Notes: a model not told the origin generated them from the letters alone. 64,000 nucleotides of DNA from Paraniabella defluvii (GCA_019316985.1 CP079215.1:1240001-1304000); one strand, 5' to 3'; positions 29,580 through 39,897 are shown, counted from the first letter of the stretch. A program made the numbers and translations.

Positions 29580-32466
29580 TGAGAACGTTCTTACTGCTAT
29601 GCCTGATAGCGCTGGCCCCATCCGCATTGATGGCTCAGAAAAATATTGGAGGAGTAAAAGGTATTATTTATGACTCCATTAATGATTACGCCTTACAATC
29701 TGCGTCTGTTTCTGTTTTTAAGCAGTCGGATTCGAGTATCGTAGAGTTCCAGCTCAGTAATGAGTCAGGCGAATTTGATATCAAAAACCTGCCCTCCAAA
29801 GTTCCGCTGTATATGGTTGTATCGCACACGGGATACCGGCCACTGGTTAAGAACATCCTGCTTGACAGCCTGAACCTGGTTACCGATTTCAAAAAGCTTT
29901 TCATGTACCAGAAAACAGACAACGAGATGGATGAGGTGGTAGTAAAAGCAGTACAGCCTATAAGAATGAACGGCGACACACTGGAAATAAATCCCGATGC
30001 ATTTAAGCTGGACTCAAACGCAGTGGTAGAGGATATGCTCATGCGTGTACCGGGGCTAACCGTTTGGGGCGACGGAACGATCACTATGAATGGCCGCAAG
30101 CTGGAAAAAGTGTATGTGGATGGAAAGCCTTTCTTTGGTGGGGCCGCTCAAACCGCTACTCAGAACCTGCCTAAAAATGCTATTGATAAAATTCAATTGT
30201 ACCAGGAAAAAGACCTGTCAAAAGTACAGCAGTCTGAAGAGAAAACGGATTCCCTTTATGCCATGAACATTAAGCTGAAAGCCGATAAGAAAAAAAGGTA
30301 TGTTTGGCAAAATAGGTGCAGGCTATGGAACCGATGACAGATATACAGGCGATGGCGTGATGCAGTTTTATAATAAACGAACGCAGGCAGGCATTGCAGC
30401 GGGTATCAATAATATCAATAAAGAGGAAGGAACAGGCGAAAATGCATTCCTGGAAAATACCTTTAAATCAAACTTCAGGGTATTTTTGGAGGTCGCGGCG
30501 GCGGAGCCGATGGTATTACCAGGCGAACTTATGCCAACGCCAAAATACAACACAGCTTTTCTGAATCGGATAACTCTCAATTCTATAACCGCATGTCGGC
30601 AGACTACGGCTACCTGAATACTTTGAGAAATGTTATAACTAATACCACCAATATTCAAAATATCACTCAAAACAATAGCAGCTATAAATTATCGAACATT
30701 GGTGAAAGCCGGGGCATGAACAATAATGCCAGTAATAACGTAAAGTTCATGTATGAGAACCGCAAACAATTTGGCAATTTTGTAAACCTCACAGCTAACT
30801 ATACCAACCAGTTTACAAGCAGTGAAAATGAATCAACTACTAATGTTTTCAAAAATGACTCAACAGCAATAAGTACCGCCATTAATCGCAACAGATCTAC
30901 CACCGTGAGCGACAACCTGAATATGTTTGGTTTTATACGCTCTAACGATGCTGGACAATTGCAGGATCCCAGGAAAAATTTTATGCTGTTTTTCAATGGA
31001 GGTTATAATAATTCAAGTAGCAACAGCAATACAGTAAGCCGTTTCCTGTCTTATATTGATACCATTCCTTCAGACCTGATCGACAGAAGGTACAACACGC
31101 TTAACAGGAATTACAATGCCAGCCTGACCCTCAACTATGATGGGTTCAAAAGCCTGATATTCGGCATTTATAATTTCTTCAATATAGATGTATCCCTGGC
31201 TAACGACATCAGCATCAGCAGAAGCGAACTGGATTCGAGGGTTGCTGATCTGGATACCCTCAACAACTTATACAGCACAAATGATTTGCTGACCAATAAC
31301 AATATACTCACTAACTTCTTTTATAAACCAGGTTTAACCTTCAGGAAATCTATCAATAAATCGGTATGGGAAAAATACAACTATTGGTTCTCCATAGGCG
31401 TAGAATTAAAATACCAGTTCTTGAACCAAAAAAATGAGTCGAGCTTTTTGTTTCGTAATATCGACAGGAACTTCACAGCATTTACTCCAAACCTGAACAT
31501 GAATTTTAGTTACAACAAGAATAATGCGTATAGGATCAACTCTTACCTCTGGGCCAACATGCAGCAAACGCCCGCATCTATTGATCAGCTGTATCCCCTG
31601 GTAGACAGTACCAACCGGTATAATATCATAGCGGGTAATCCTAATCTTAAAGCCTCAACCAATACGTATAGTAACTGGAATTTTGATATCAGCCGCGCCA
31701 AAATGAACACAAAAAGCAATTACAGCGCGAGCATAGGCATCAATTATAATAATACAGCCAACGCGGTAAGTGACAATCTTGTTTATGATAGTTCCGGGAG
31801 AAGCATTCGTTACCTGATCAATGTAGATAATCAAAGAGCCGTCAGCGGGAACTTTAGCACCCGGTTCTCTACCAATCTCACCAAATTAAGTAACCTTAAT
31901 TTCTCTTACAGGTTGAATCTTTCTACTAATGAACGCCCCGGATTTATTAATTCTGTGAGCTCTACCTCTACCAACAATTCTATATCCAATAACCTGAGCG
32001 CAACCTATAGCCTGATCGATAAATTCAATATCACAATCGGGGAAACTATTGCTACCAACAGGAGTGAACAGCGAAGCTCCAGCCGTATCAGCTCCGTTAT
32101 ACGCAATTACACCACCTCGGGAAATATTAACTATTTCATTACCAAAGAACTTACATTAAATACATCGCTTAACTACCAGAATAACATTGCGGCGAATGGT
32201 AATTCAGTAAAAGTAAATATATGGAATGCCAATGCCGTTTATCGTTTTATGCAGCAAAAAGCAGAACTTAAATTATCAGCATTCGATTTATTAAGGCAGA
32301 ATAAAAATATTACCAACTTTGTTCGGGAAAACGCTGCAACCACCACCATTACGAATGGCTTGCAACAGTATTTCATGGTAACCTTTTCATACTACCCAAG
32401 GAAATTTGGCGGGGTAACCGCCCCAGCCCACCGCCATCGGGTGGCGCCATTATGATTGTTCGCTAA
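29579..32466 (+). CDS. TonB-receptor-like outer-membrane beta-barrel protein, frameshifted
   Basis: Signal peptide to ALMAQ, then a carboxypeptidase-like domain (VKGIIYDSINDYALQSASVS), a plug-like domain (VEDMLMRVPGLTVWGDGTIT, VYVDGKPFFGG) and a long Asn/Ser-rich barrel (NNASNNVKFMYENRKQFGNF, GNFSTRFSTNLTKLSNLNFS) of the outer-membrane beta-barrel family 14905. Frame breaks near 30293 and 30490, and a lost G near 32413 that, restored, gives NRPSPPPSGGAIMIVR and a stop at 32466. About 960 residues. Coupled to the propeller gene. Possible transporter or adhesin; cargo unknown. Confidence 0.75.
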
Positions 32467-32473
32467 AATTTTC

Positions 32474-32503
32474 AAAAGCCGTCTTATACAGGACGGCTTT
32501 TTT
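32474..32503 (+). terminator. Terminator after the barrel gene
   Basis: AAAAGCCGTC, loop TTATACAG, GACGGCTTTT plus further T. Perfect 10-bp stem just after the stop. Confidence 0.88.
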
Positions 32504-32547
32504 ATGCTGTAAAAACTTTACTTTTAATCGCTTTTTTATCCGTTTAT

Positions 32548-34660
32548 ATGTACAGCAAAGAAAATACAATAGCCTTGCAGGAAAATACGCAGGCGCTCTT
32601 AAAAGAAAATCCTGAAACGCTTGCATCTCAGGAAAGTACAGAACTGCTGCGCCAGGCATTGCGTTTTCACGAATACCGTTATTATGTTTTAAGCGACCCG
32701 TTGATAGCCGACGGAGAATACGACCAGCTATTTAAATTACTGGAAAGAACAGAACAGGCTCATAAAGACTGGATCACCAAAGACTCCCCACACAAAGAGT
32801 AGCTAAAGAACTAACCGGCAACTTTGTAACGGTACCGCACCTGGTTCCAATGCTGTCACTGGATAACTCTTACAACGAAGCAGACCTGAAAGACTTTGAC
32901 CGCAAAGCCAGGCAATTGTCTAAGCTGGACATAATTACTTATTGCGTTGAACCAAAATTTGATGGCGGAAGCATCTCGCTTATTTATGAAAACGATTTAC
33001 TGGCACGCGGCGCCACACGCGGCAATGGCGTAGCAGGAGATGATGTAACCATCAATATAAAGCAAATACGCACTTTACCTCTTTCAGCGCGCTTCAGCAA
33101 TTATGGATTGCAACAGGTAGAAATACGCGGCGAAGTGCTGATGAATAAAAACAGCTTTAAAAAATATAATGATGCCCTGGTGGAAAAAGGCCTGGCGCCT
33201 TTGGCCAATCCACGTAACGCCGCAGCCGGTACACTTCGGATAAAAGATCCGGCAGAAGTAAGAAGGAGAAGCCTCGAAGCTTTTGTTTACCATATCAGCG
33301 ATTATACACTGCTCCCGGGAAAAGAAGTGCCTGAAGAGCTGACAACACATGCCGGCTCTTTAAAGCTCTTGTGGGACCTGGGCTTCAGAAGCCCGGTTAA
33401 AGAAATGCGTGTATTTGATGGCATAGATGCGGTAATACAGTATTGCCTCGAATTTGAAGAGAAAAGAGACGACCTGCCTTATGAAATTGACGGTATGGTG
33501 ATCAAAGTAAACAATTTTGATTTACAGGACCGGTTGGGCATGACCTCACATCACCCCGCTGGGCCATGGCATTTAAGTTTAAAGCAAGGCAGGGTACCAG
33601 CAAACTACTCAATGTAGATTTCCAGGTAGGCCGCACAGGTTCTATCACTCCTGTTGCCAAAATTGAGCCTGTTTATATCGGGGCGTTACGGTAAGCTCTA
33701 TTTCTTTATTTAATGAAGATGTGATCCGCGAGAAAGACCTCATGATTGGCGATACCGTATTGGTAGAAAGAGCCGGCGATGTTATTCCGTATATCGTTAA
33801 ACCATTGGCGGAGCTACGCACCGGAACGGAAACTAAAATAGAATTTCCGGAGGAATGCCCTGTTTGTTCCAGCAGGCTGTTTAAGGAAGAAGGTGAAGCT
33901 GCCTGGCGTTGCGTAAATATTGAATGCCCGGCACAGGTGGTAGAACGTATGATACATTATGTAAGCAAAGACGCGCTGGATATAAAAGGATTCGGAGAAG
34001 CTAACATTAAAAAGTTTTATGACCTGGGTTTATTAAAAGACATCCCGGGTATTTACAAGCTGGACTTTGAAGCCATTAGCAAGCTGGAAGGGTTTGGCGC
34101 CAAATCGATCGAGAAGCTTAAAGAAGCCATACAGCAAAGTAAACAACAGCCCCTGCACAGGCTGATCTTTGCCCTGGGAATCAGGTTTGTAGGTGAAACC
34201 ACTGCCAAAGTTCTGGCTCAGAAGGTTCATCACTTACTCGATCTTAAAAAATTCTCTCAGGAAGAACTACAGACGCTGGAAGATATCGGTCCGAAAGTAG
34301 CGGGCAGCATTGTTCACTTTTTTAGCAGTGAAGACAATATTAAAATGCTGCAGGAGCTGGAAAATGAGCTTGGCATTACGATGACCAATAACAGTAAGCA
34401 AATGCACGGCGGAGGAGAGCTGGACGGCGTAACATTTCTTTTACCGGAACACTTCCCACACTTAAAAGAAGCGAGGCCGAAGAAATGGCAGAAGCGAGAG
34501 GAGGAAAAATACTAAGCGGCGTAAGTGCAAAGCTCAATTACCTGGTAGTAGGTGAAGACGCAGGCAGCAAGCTTGATAAAGCCAAAAACTAAATACCGTA
34601 AAAATTATCAGCGAAGGCGAGTTTTTAAAGATGATCGCTACCGAAAGCACCGGTTTGTAA
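32548..34660 (+). CDS. ligA: NAD+-dependent DNA ligase, frameshifted
   Basis: Seals nicks in replication and repair. N-terminal Ia domain ([29 protein letters not shown]), [14 protein letters not shown], the adenylation motif [11 protein letters not shown] with the catalytic Lys, [13 protein letters not shown], the OB domain, four zinc cysteines in CPVCSSRLF...[11 protein letters not shown], helix-hairpin-helix repeats and a C-terminal BRCT domain ([38 protein letters not shown]). Frame breaks near 32797, 33555, 33690, 34445, 34460 and 34590. About 704 residues. Essential, so the breaks must be errors. Confidence 0.93.
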
Positions 34661-34684
34661 GAACCGGTTACTGATCTAATACCT

Positions 34685-35137
34685 TTACGCTTCTCGAAAA
34701 CTTTCCTCCAGCGATATAAAGGTTTCGGTTCGCTCAATACCTTTTATCTTCTGCAGTTTTTCGTGCAATACATCTCTTAACTCAGATATATCCTTACAAA
34801 CAATTTCAGCAAACATGCTGTAATTTCCTGTTGTATAATTCAGGCGTACAATTTCTTTTATTTTATGCAGCTCTTTGGCAACCGAATCGTATAAGGAGCT
34901 TTCCCGCAGGTAAATACCAATAAACGCAATTACATCGTATCCTAAAAGCTTCAGGTCGGGGTTAAGGCGGGTTCCTTTCACAACACCGTCCTTCTGCAGC
35001 TTCTTAATACGCACATGTATAGTACCGCCGGATACAAATAATTTCTTTCCCAGGTCGGCATACGATATCTCGGCATCATCCATCATGTGCTCAATGATCT
35101 GCAGATCCAGCTTATCAAGATTTAATTTAGAATTCAT
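34685..35137 (-). CDS. Lrp/AsnC-family transcriptional regulator
   Basis: Intact, 150 residues. The N-terminal winged helix (LDLQIIEHMMDDAEISYADLG, VSGGTIHVRIKKLQKDGVVK) binds DNA; the C-terminal RAM domain (YDVIAFIGIYLRESSLYDSV, VRLNYTTGNYSMFAEIVCK) binds a small effector, usually an amino acid. The palindrome TTGATAT-N6-ATATCAA lies 17-37 bases before its start, a likely autoregulatory site. Divergent from a short RNA unit at 35263. Confidence 0.92.
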   Translation of the reverse strand: MNSKLNLDKLDLQIIEHMMDDAEISYADLGKKLFVSGGTIHVRIKKLQKDGVVKGTRLNPDLKLLGYDVIAFIGIYLRESSLYDSVAKELHKIKEIVRLNYTTGNYSMFAEIVCKDISELRDVLHEKLQKIKGIERTETFISLEESFREA

Positions 35138-35154
35138 ATTTAAGCAGCTTTAAT

Positions 35155-35174
35155 TTGATATAATCTAATATCAA
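35155..35174. promoter_or_regulatory. Palindrome upstream of the Lrp-type gene
   Basis: TTGATAT, AATCTA, ATATCAA: perfect 7-base arms in AT-rich DNA before the Lrp start codon. A related inverted repeat (ATTATATCA / TGATATAAT) is at 37721-37758. Confidence 0.5.
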
Positions 35175-35224
35175 TTGCAATTTATTGAATAATTACTATA
35201 TTTTAAAAAATATTCTTAAAATAT

Positions 35225-35256
35225 TTGGAACGAACGACCATTTATCTTTATTTTTG
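35225..35256 (+). promoter_or_regulatory. Promoter of the tRNA-like RNA unit
   Basis: TTG at 35225-35227 and TATTTTTG at 35249-35256, 21 bases apart, match the Bacteroidota consensus; transcription would begin near 35263 with no protein-coding frame below it. Confidence 0.6.
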
Positions 35257-35297
35257 TTCTAACAAAGCCTGATAATACAGGCAAAGTTCTTAAAAAT

Positions 35298-35457
35298 TGT
35301 GGGGTGATGAAACTTTTGGCAGACATGCCCTCTTGTCTCGAGGGTGAGGATCACGGGATAAACACAACATAGAGCCGACCGTCAGGCCGACCAGGATTGA
35401 CCACTAACTTTGTGTTGCGGCTAACCGCCTCGTGGAGGTTCGACCCCTCCCCTACAG
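35298..35457 (+). ncRNA. tRNA-Leu-like RNA with a large structured insertion in the variable arm
   Basis: Acceptor-like 35298-35304 pairs with 35450-35456. D-stem ATG/CAT (35307-35309, 35324-35326) encloses a class II Leu-type D-loop with GG and AGA. A perfect anticodon-like stem CCCTC/GAGGG (35328-35332, 35340-35344) holds loop TTGTCTC. A T-arm GGAGG-TTCGACC-CCTCC is at 35434-35450. Between the last two lies about 85 bases: CACG (35352) pairs with CGTG (35431), AACACAA (35361) with TTGTGTT (35410), and GCGG-CTAA-CCGC forms a hairpin at 35417. No CCA is encoded and the loop gives no Leu anticodon. One or two lost bases may blur the acceptor. It could be a modified tRNA, a pseudo-tRNA or a new RNA class. 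Confidence 0.5.
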
Positions 35458-35465
35458 CATTATTA

Positions 35466-35493
35466 AACCTTCGCTCCCGGCGGAGGTTTTTTT
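35466..35493 (+). terminator. Terminator of the tRNA-like RNA unit
   Basis: AACCTTCGC, loop TCCCG, GCGGAGGTT (one G-U), then TTTTT; 9-bp stem. It closes a transcript of about 230 bases starting at the promoter at 35225-35256. Confidence 0.8.
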
Positions 35494-35659
35494 GTCAACT
35501 TTCTGAGGATGAAGATGCTGCCGGCATCTTTGTTCATAAAGCGTTCAATTTGGCTTAGCTGTAATAGTCGCTGTATTTTTGCTTATCCCCTGCACCTTAT
35601 TACACCACAGTAGCCAAATATAAAATTAATTTCCTACAAACCTTTAAGCATTAGATACT

Positions 35660-35667
35660 TATTTTTG
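35660..35667 (+). promoter_or_regulatory. -7 box of the DUF3078 gene
   Basis: TATTTTTG, exact TAnnTTTG match, 20 bases before the start codon. No clear -33 TTG. Confidence 0.4.
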
Positions 35668-35686
35668 TAGCCAATACCAAACAAAT

Positions 35687-36615
35687 ATGAAAAAGATACT
35701 ATTTGTAGTTGCTTTCTTGAGCAGCTTAACCGTACTGGCTCAGGATGAAACAGTTAAAAATTTAAAAAAGGATTCTGAAAGGCAAATAAAGAAGGACCCG
35801 AATGACACTACTGCTAAAGTATGGAAAACAGGAGGATTTGTAGGATTGAATGCCGCGCAGGGTTCATTGAGTAACTGGGCCGCCGGGGTGATAAATTCTC
35901 CTGGCTATAAACGGAAACCTTAGCACCTACGCTTTTTATAAGAAAAACAAACACTCCTGGGATAATACACTCGATCTTAACATTGGCTACATAAATACCA
36001 CCTCGCTTGGAAGCAGGAAGAACGACGACCGTATCGACCTGGTATCAAAATACGGATATGCAATAGGTGAAAAAATGGAACGTAGGCGCATTGTTCAACT
36101 TCAGATCGCAGCTATTTAAAGGGTATACCTATGACAATGACGGCAACCGGACGTTTAGCTCTAACTTCCTGTCTCCGGCATATGTGCTCCTCAGCCCGGG
36201 CCTTGAGTGGAAACCCAATAAAGAGTTCTCTGCATTTATGTCTCCCGCTACGGTAAGATGGACGATAGTAAAAAATGACTCCCTTTCATCTGTTGGTGCT
36301 TACGGAGTAGATCCCGGCAGGCACTCCAAAACCGAATTTGGGGCTTTTGCTTCGCTGAATTATTTCAAAGAGATCAATAAAATGTTCTCCTACAAGAGCC
36401 GGCTGGATTTGTACTCCAACTACCTGGAAAAGCCTAAGAACGTAGATCTGTACTGGACCAATCTTATCAATATGAAGCTCACTAAATATCTTACGCTTAC
36501 TTACAGCCTGGATATGATATATGACGATGACGTCAGATTGTTTGGCGCGAACAATGAATCACCTGCCGCACAAATAAAATCGATGCTCGGTTTGGGCTTT
36601 CTGGTAAAATTCTAG
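35687..36615 (+). CDS. DUF3078 family outer-membrane protein, frameshifted
   Basis: Signal peptide MKKILFVVAFLSSLTVLAQ. Then WKTGGFVGLNAAQGSLSNWA, the typical opening of DUF3078 proteins, followed by beta-strand-rich sequence (TYAFYKKNKHSWDNTLDLNI, YIYFKEINKMFSYKSRLDLY type) and a final strand SMLGLGFLVKF with an aromatic end. Frame breaks near 35905 and 36075. About 311 residues. Predicted barrel of unknown function. Its TAG stop shares three bases with the stop of the converging glycosyltransferase. Confidence 0.75.
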
Positions 36616-37708
36616 CGCCGACGCCCGCAGTCCTGCAAAAAAGCCTAATGGCTTTTTGCAGCAGCGCCGGGTTGGTTTCGATAAACCCGTCGTAGGGGAA
36701 GGTAGCGGCCTTTTCAATAACCTGCTGTAATTCAAAATTGTGCTGATCGGCACTTATTGCAAATCTTTGCTCCATAAGGTATTGAGCCAGGTACTCCTGT
36801 TCGGTTTGGCCGGGTGTGGGCACGAGAACAGATTTTTGCCTCAGGGCGTTAATATCCATTACCGAGCTATAACCGCTTCTGCATACAATTAAAGCGGCCG
36901 ATCGCATTACCTCCTGCATTTCCTTTGCCGGCAAATGATTATAAAGAATGGCATTATTAACCGATGGCAAATTCTGCAAAAGTGGTGTGCCGCGTATTAT
37001 TACAACCGGCTGCGTCAGGCCCTTCAGCTGCTTAAAAACTTCCTGTTCAAAAATGCTCCGCTGAGGCTCAGGCCCCGAAAAGATAAAAACGATCTGATCT
37101 CCTTTACGCCCCGGCCCTTCACCATTCACCCTGGTTAAAGCTCCTACATAAGAAACTTCTGCGGCAGGCAGGCGGGAACTGTGAGATAACATACCCGCCA
37201 GGTTTCGGGGCCTTCAAAATCGGGCACCCAAACACGGCTAAAACGGTTGATATACCGGTAATTGAATGTCTGTGATACCCAATCAACCCGGTTACCCAGG
37301 CCTGTTTTAATCCGCAACTGATGGGTAATAAAAACACAAGGCACTTTTTTACTAAAAAGGCCAAAACGATTATCGCTTATGACACCATCTATTCGTTCCT
37401 GTACGATAACCTCCTGAAGCCACCTGTTTTCCCTTTTTACAACTGAGGCGATGCGGGAAGTTGCTGCATCATTTTCAACAAAAATCCCTTTCTTTTACGG
37501 CTATACACAACGCCATATCCTCGAGCGGCAAAAAAGTACAACCGGGAAATTCAGCCAGCAATACGCTTTCCTGAACTTTATTGCCGGCGATAACCACTTC
37601 AACTCCTTCTTTCTGCAACGCATCGATAACCGGTATACACCGGGTTGTATGCCCCAGTCCCCAATCCAGCGGAGCTATCAGTATTCTTAATTTTCGAGGA
37701 AAAGGCAT
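36612..37708 (-). CDS. Glycosyltransferase, MurG/GT28-like, frameshifted
   Basis: Transfers a sugar from a nucleotide donor; acceptor unknown. MPFPRKLRILIAPLDWGLGH is followed by TTRCIPVIDALQKEGVEVVI, the standard N-terminal Rossmann start. The C-terminal half has IVFIFSGPEPQRS, LYNHLPAKEMQEVMRSAALI and VCRSGYSSVMDINALRQKSV then LVPTPGQTEQEYLAQ, the donor-binding loop of this family. Breaks near 37490, 37190 and in the T run near 36645; restoring the last gives a TAG at 36612. About 367 residues. Converges on DUF3078 with overlapping stops. Confidence 0.75.
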
Positions 37709-37720
37709 AGATATTGCTAA

Positions 37721-37758
37721 AATTATATCAGAACTTAAACCTTTTAGTTGATATAATT
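37721..37758. promoter_or_regulatory. Inverted repeat in a divergent promoter region
   Basis: AATTATATCA (37721-37730) and TGATATAATT (37749-37758) are exact complements, 18 bases apart, between the divergent glycosyltransferase and the small gene at 37805. The half-site TTGATATAAT also occurs in the palindrome before the Lrp gene. Confidence 0.45.
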
Positions 37759-37804
37759 GTAAAATAAAGTAAATTTACTACTACGCATTTCAGTTTGCCA
37801 CAAA

Positions 37805-38014
37805 ATGAATAAATATCGCAGAGATATCATCTTAGTCATTAAAGATGACGCCGTTTACCCCGATTCGATAGATACTCAGGTAGAGTGCCTGAATTATGTT
37901 ATTGCGTGTGTAGACAATAAGGAAGGTTTTTGCAGGGCTCATGAGCTGGTAAACAGGAACTGCATCACTTCTAATAAAAACAAAATTCTTGCAGCTGTAC
38001 AAAAGAACGCTTAA
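37805..38014 (+). CDS. Small hypothetical protein, 69 residues
   Basis: Intact frame MNKYRRDIILVIKDDAVYPD followed by SIDTQVECLNYVIACVDNKE and a basic C-terminus. Mixed alpha/beta prediction, no signal peptide, two cysteines. I do not recognise the family. It has its own terminator at 38044-38069 and an inverted repeat upstream, so it looks like a real single-gene unit. Confidence 0.6.
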   Translation: MNKYRRDIILVIKDDAVYPDSIDTQVECLNYVIACVDNKEGFCRAHELVNRNCITSNKNKILAAVQKNA

Positions 38015-38043
38015 AACCTTTCCGGTTTTACTGAATAAAAATT

Positions 38044-38069
38044 AAAAAGCTCCGATGTCGGAGCTTTTT
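38044..38069. terminator. Bidirectional terminator
   Basis: AAAAAGCTCCGA, TG, TCGGAGCTTTTT: perfect 12-bp stem between converging genes at 38014 and 38073. Confidence 0.92.
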
Positions 38070-38072
38070 AAT

Positions 38073-39614
38073 TTAAAACTTGATTTCTTCGTCGTTCGAG
38101 TCGAAAAAATGATATTCGGTCAGCTGGTAGGCAGTATCTTTTTCCAATCTGGTTTTCTGGCCAAATTTCTTGTTCCACTTCGACAGCTTGCTACTCCACC
38201 AAAGTCCCTTTGTAAGATAGGCGTGCATAATAGGATGCACAATGAGCTTCAGGTTTTTATGCTTGTGCGTAATAAGGTAGTTAAGGTTCTTTTCGATCTC
38301 ATCTTCCAGCACTAATGTGGATGTTATCTTACCACTTCCGTTACAGCTGGGGCAAACTTCCTGGGTGTTAATATTCACCTCAGGGCGCATACGCTGACGC
38401 GTAATTTGCATCAACCCGAATTTGGAGATCGGCAACACAGAATGTTTCGCCCTGTCGGCAGTCATTACCTCCTCCATCGTGTCAAAAAGCTTTTTCTTGT
38501 TCTCTGCAAGCTTCATATCAATAAAGTCCACCACAATGATTCCGCCAATATCCCTCAGCCTCAGTTGCCGGGCAATTTCAGCAGCCGCCTCCAGGTTGGT
38601 TTCAGGGCATTTTGCTCCTGGTTATTCCCTACGTTTTTATACCCGCTGTTTACATCAATAACATGTAATGCTTCCGTGTGCTCTATAATAAGATAGGCGC
38701 CGCTGTTTAAGGTAACCGTTTTGCCAAACGAACCTTTAACCTGCTTGGTAATACCTAAAATATCAAAAACATTACCCTGCGCCTGGTTTACGATTTCTGC
38801 TTTTTCGGGCGCTATTTTCTGGATATAGTTCTTGGTTTCATTATAGATATTCTTATCGTTGGTAACAATACGGTTATAATCGGCACTTAAAAGGTCTCTT
38901 AAAATGCTGTTGGTTTTGTTCTGCTCGCTAAAAATTTTTGTAGGCGCTACAGCACCTCTCAGGTTTTGCTGAACAGTGTTCCAGATATTCACCAGGTTTC
39001 CCAGGTCTTCGTAGAGTTCCGCAGTATTTTTCCCTTCAGCCGCTGTTCTCACAATAACGCCAAAATTTTTGGGCTTAACTGCCTCAATTATTTTCTGCAG
39101 CCTTTTTCTTTCTTCAGATGAATGAATCTTCTTGGATACTGCTACAATATTATTGAAAGGTGTGATAACAACAAACCTGCCCGGCAAAGAAAGCTCGCAA
39201 CTCAGGCGGGGCCTTTTGCAGCGATAGGTTCTTTTAAAATCTGCACCAATACATGAGGCTTCCCCCAGCACTTCGCTGATCTTTCCTGTTTTTACGATTT
39301 CAGGTTCTACGTCAAACTTAGAAAAGTCTATCGGGTTGGCATCTGTGGCTGCCATGGCCATATTGGTAAACTTCAATAACGATTTTGCATAAGGGCTTAA
39401 ATCGGTATAATGCAAAAATGCGTCTTTTTCAAAGCCTACATCTATAAACGCGGCGTTTAAGCCGGGCATCAGCCTTTAACTTTGCCCAGGTATAAATCAC
39501 CTACAGCAAAGCGGCCGTCGCTTTTTCGCTATGCAACTCCACCAGCTTCTTATCTTCTAACAAAGCAATTTCAACACCAGTGGGAGCGGCATTAATTACA
39601 ATTTCTTTATTCAT
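38073..39614 (-). CDS. rng: Ribonuclease G/E family, frameshifted
   Basis: Endoribonuclease that trims rRNA and starts mRNA decay. Start MNKEIVINAAPTGVEIALLE; S1 domain (GDLYLGKVKRLMPGLNAAFI, FEKDAFLHYTDLSPY); RNase H-like and catalytic DNase I-like region with IGGIIVVDFIDM (catalytic Asp) and LMQITRQRMRP; zinc-link CPSCNGSG. The C-terminus is short, so it is RNase G rather than a scaffold-bearing RNase E. Breaks near 39475, 39260, 39215 and 38595. About 514 residues. A tiny basic-protein gene lies upstream on the same strand. Confidence 0.9.
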
Positions 39615-39809
39615 TGCATATGAACGTGTGCTATGCCTTAAAAGTAAATCTGACCAGCTTTATCTGTTATACATGCAGGCAGAAAAGTATATGGCATTAA
39701 AGGATGGAAATGCATATAACGATAAAGCAGATGAAAACAAATATATACATAAAACCCCGCAAATAGACTACGGGGTTATATGTAGAATATATTTTAGTAA
39801 AAGAAATGC
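39615..39809. other. Spacer with a hairpin upstream of rng
   Basis: Contains AACCCCG (39753-39759) and CGGGGTT (39771-39777), a 7-bp stem with an 11-base loop between the small basic-protein gene and rng. No T tract on the minus side. No other feature seen. Confidence 0.4.
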
Positions 39810-39897
39810 TTATTTCTTTTTATGGCGGTTTTTTCTAAGTCTTTTTTGCGCTTATGAGTTGCAATTTTATGACGTTTTTTTTTTTACCACAAGGCAT
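39810..39897 (-). CDS. 29-residue lysine/arginine-rich small protein, two homopolymer losses
   Basis: From ATG 39897 on minus: MPCGKKKKRHKIATHKRKK, then DLEKNRHKKK and stop at 39810. Two single A losses (an 11-A run at 39875-39885, where 12 are needed, and a 6-A run near 39830, where 7 are needed) hide the frame. The same pattern, MP-GKKRKRH-ATHKRKKR, is a recurring tiny ORF in Bacteroidota, in my memory next to RNase G and HU genes as here. Composition and size match a ribosomal or RNA-binding peptide; a Bacteroidota-specific ribosomal protein (bL38) has been described and could be this, which I cannot verify. Confidence 0.6.

Noticed and set aside
35298-35457. Calling the RNA unit a tmRNA
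   Set aside because: The size is about half of a tmRNA, there is no tag reading frame ending in Ala-Leu-Ala-Ala, the D-region has a true stem, and no CCA end is encoded.
35298-35457. Calling it a group I intron in tRNA-Leu
   Set aside because: The extra sequence lies in the variable arm, not the anticodon loop, and is far too short for a group I core.
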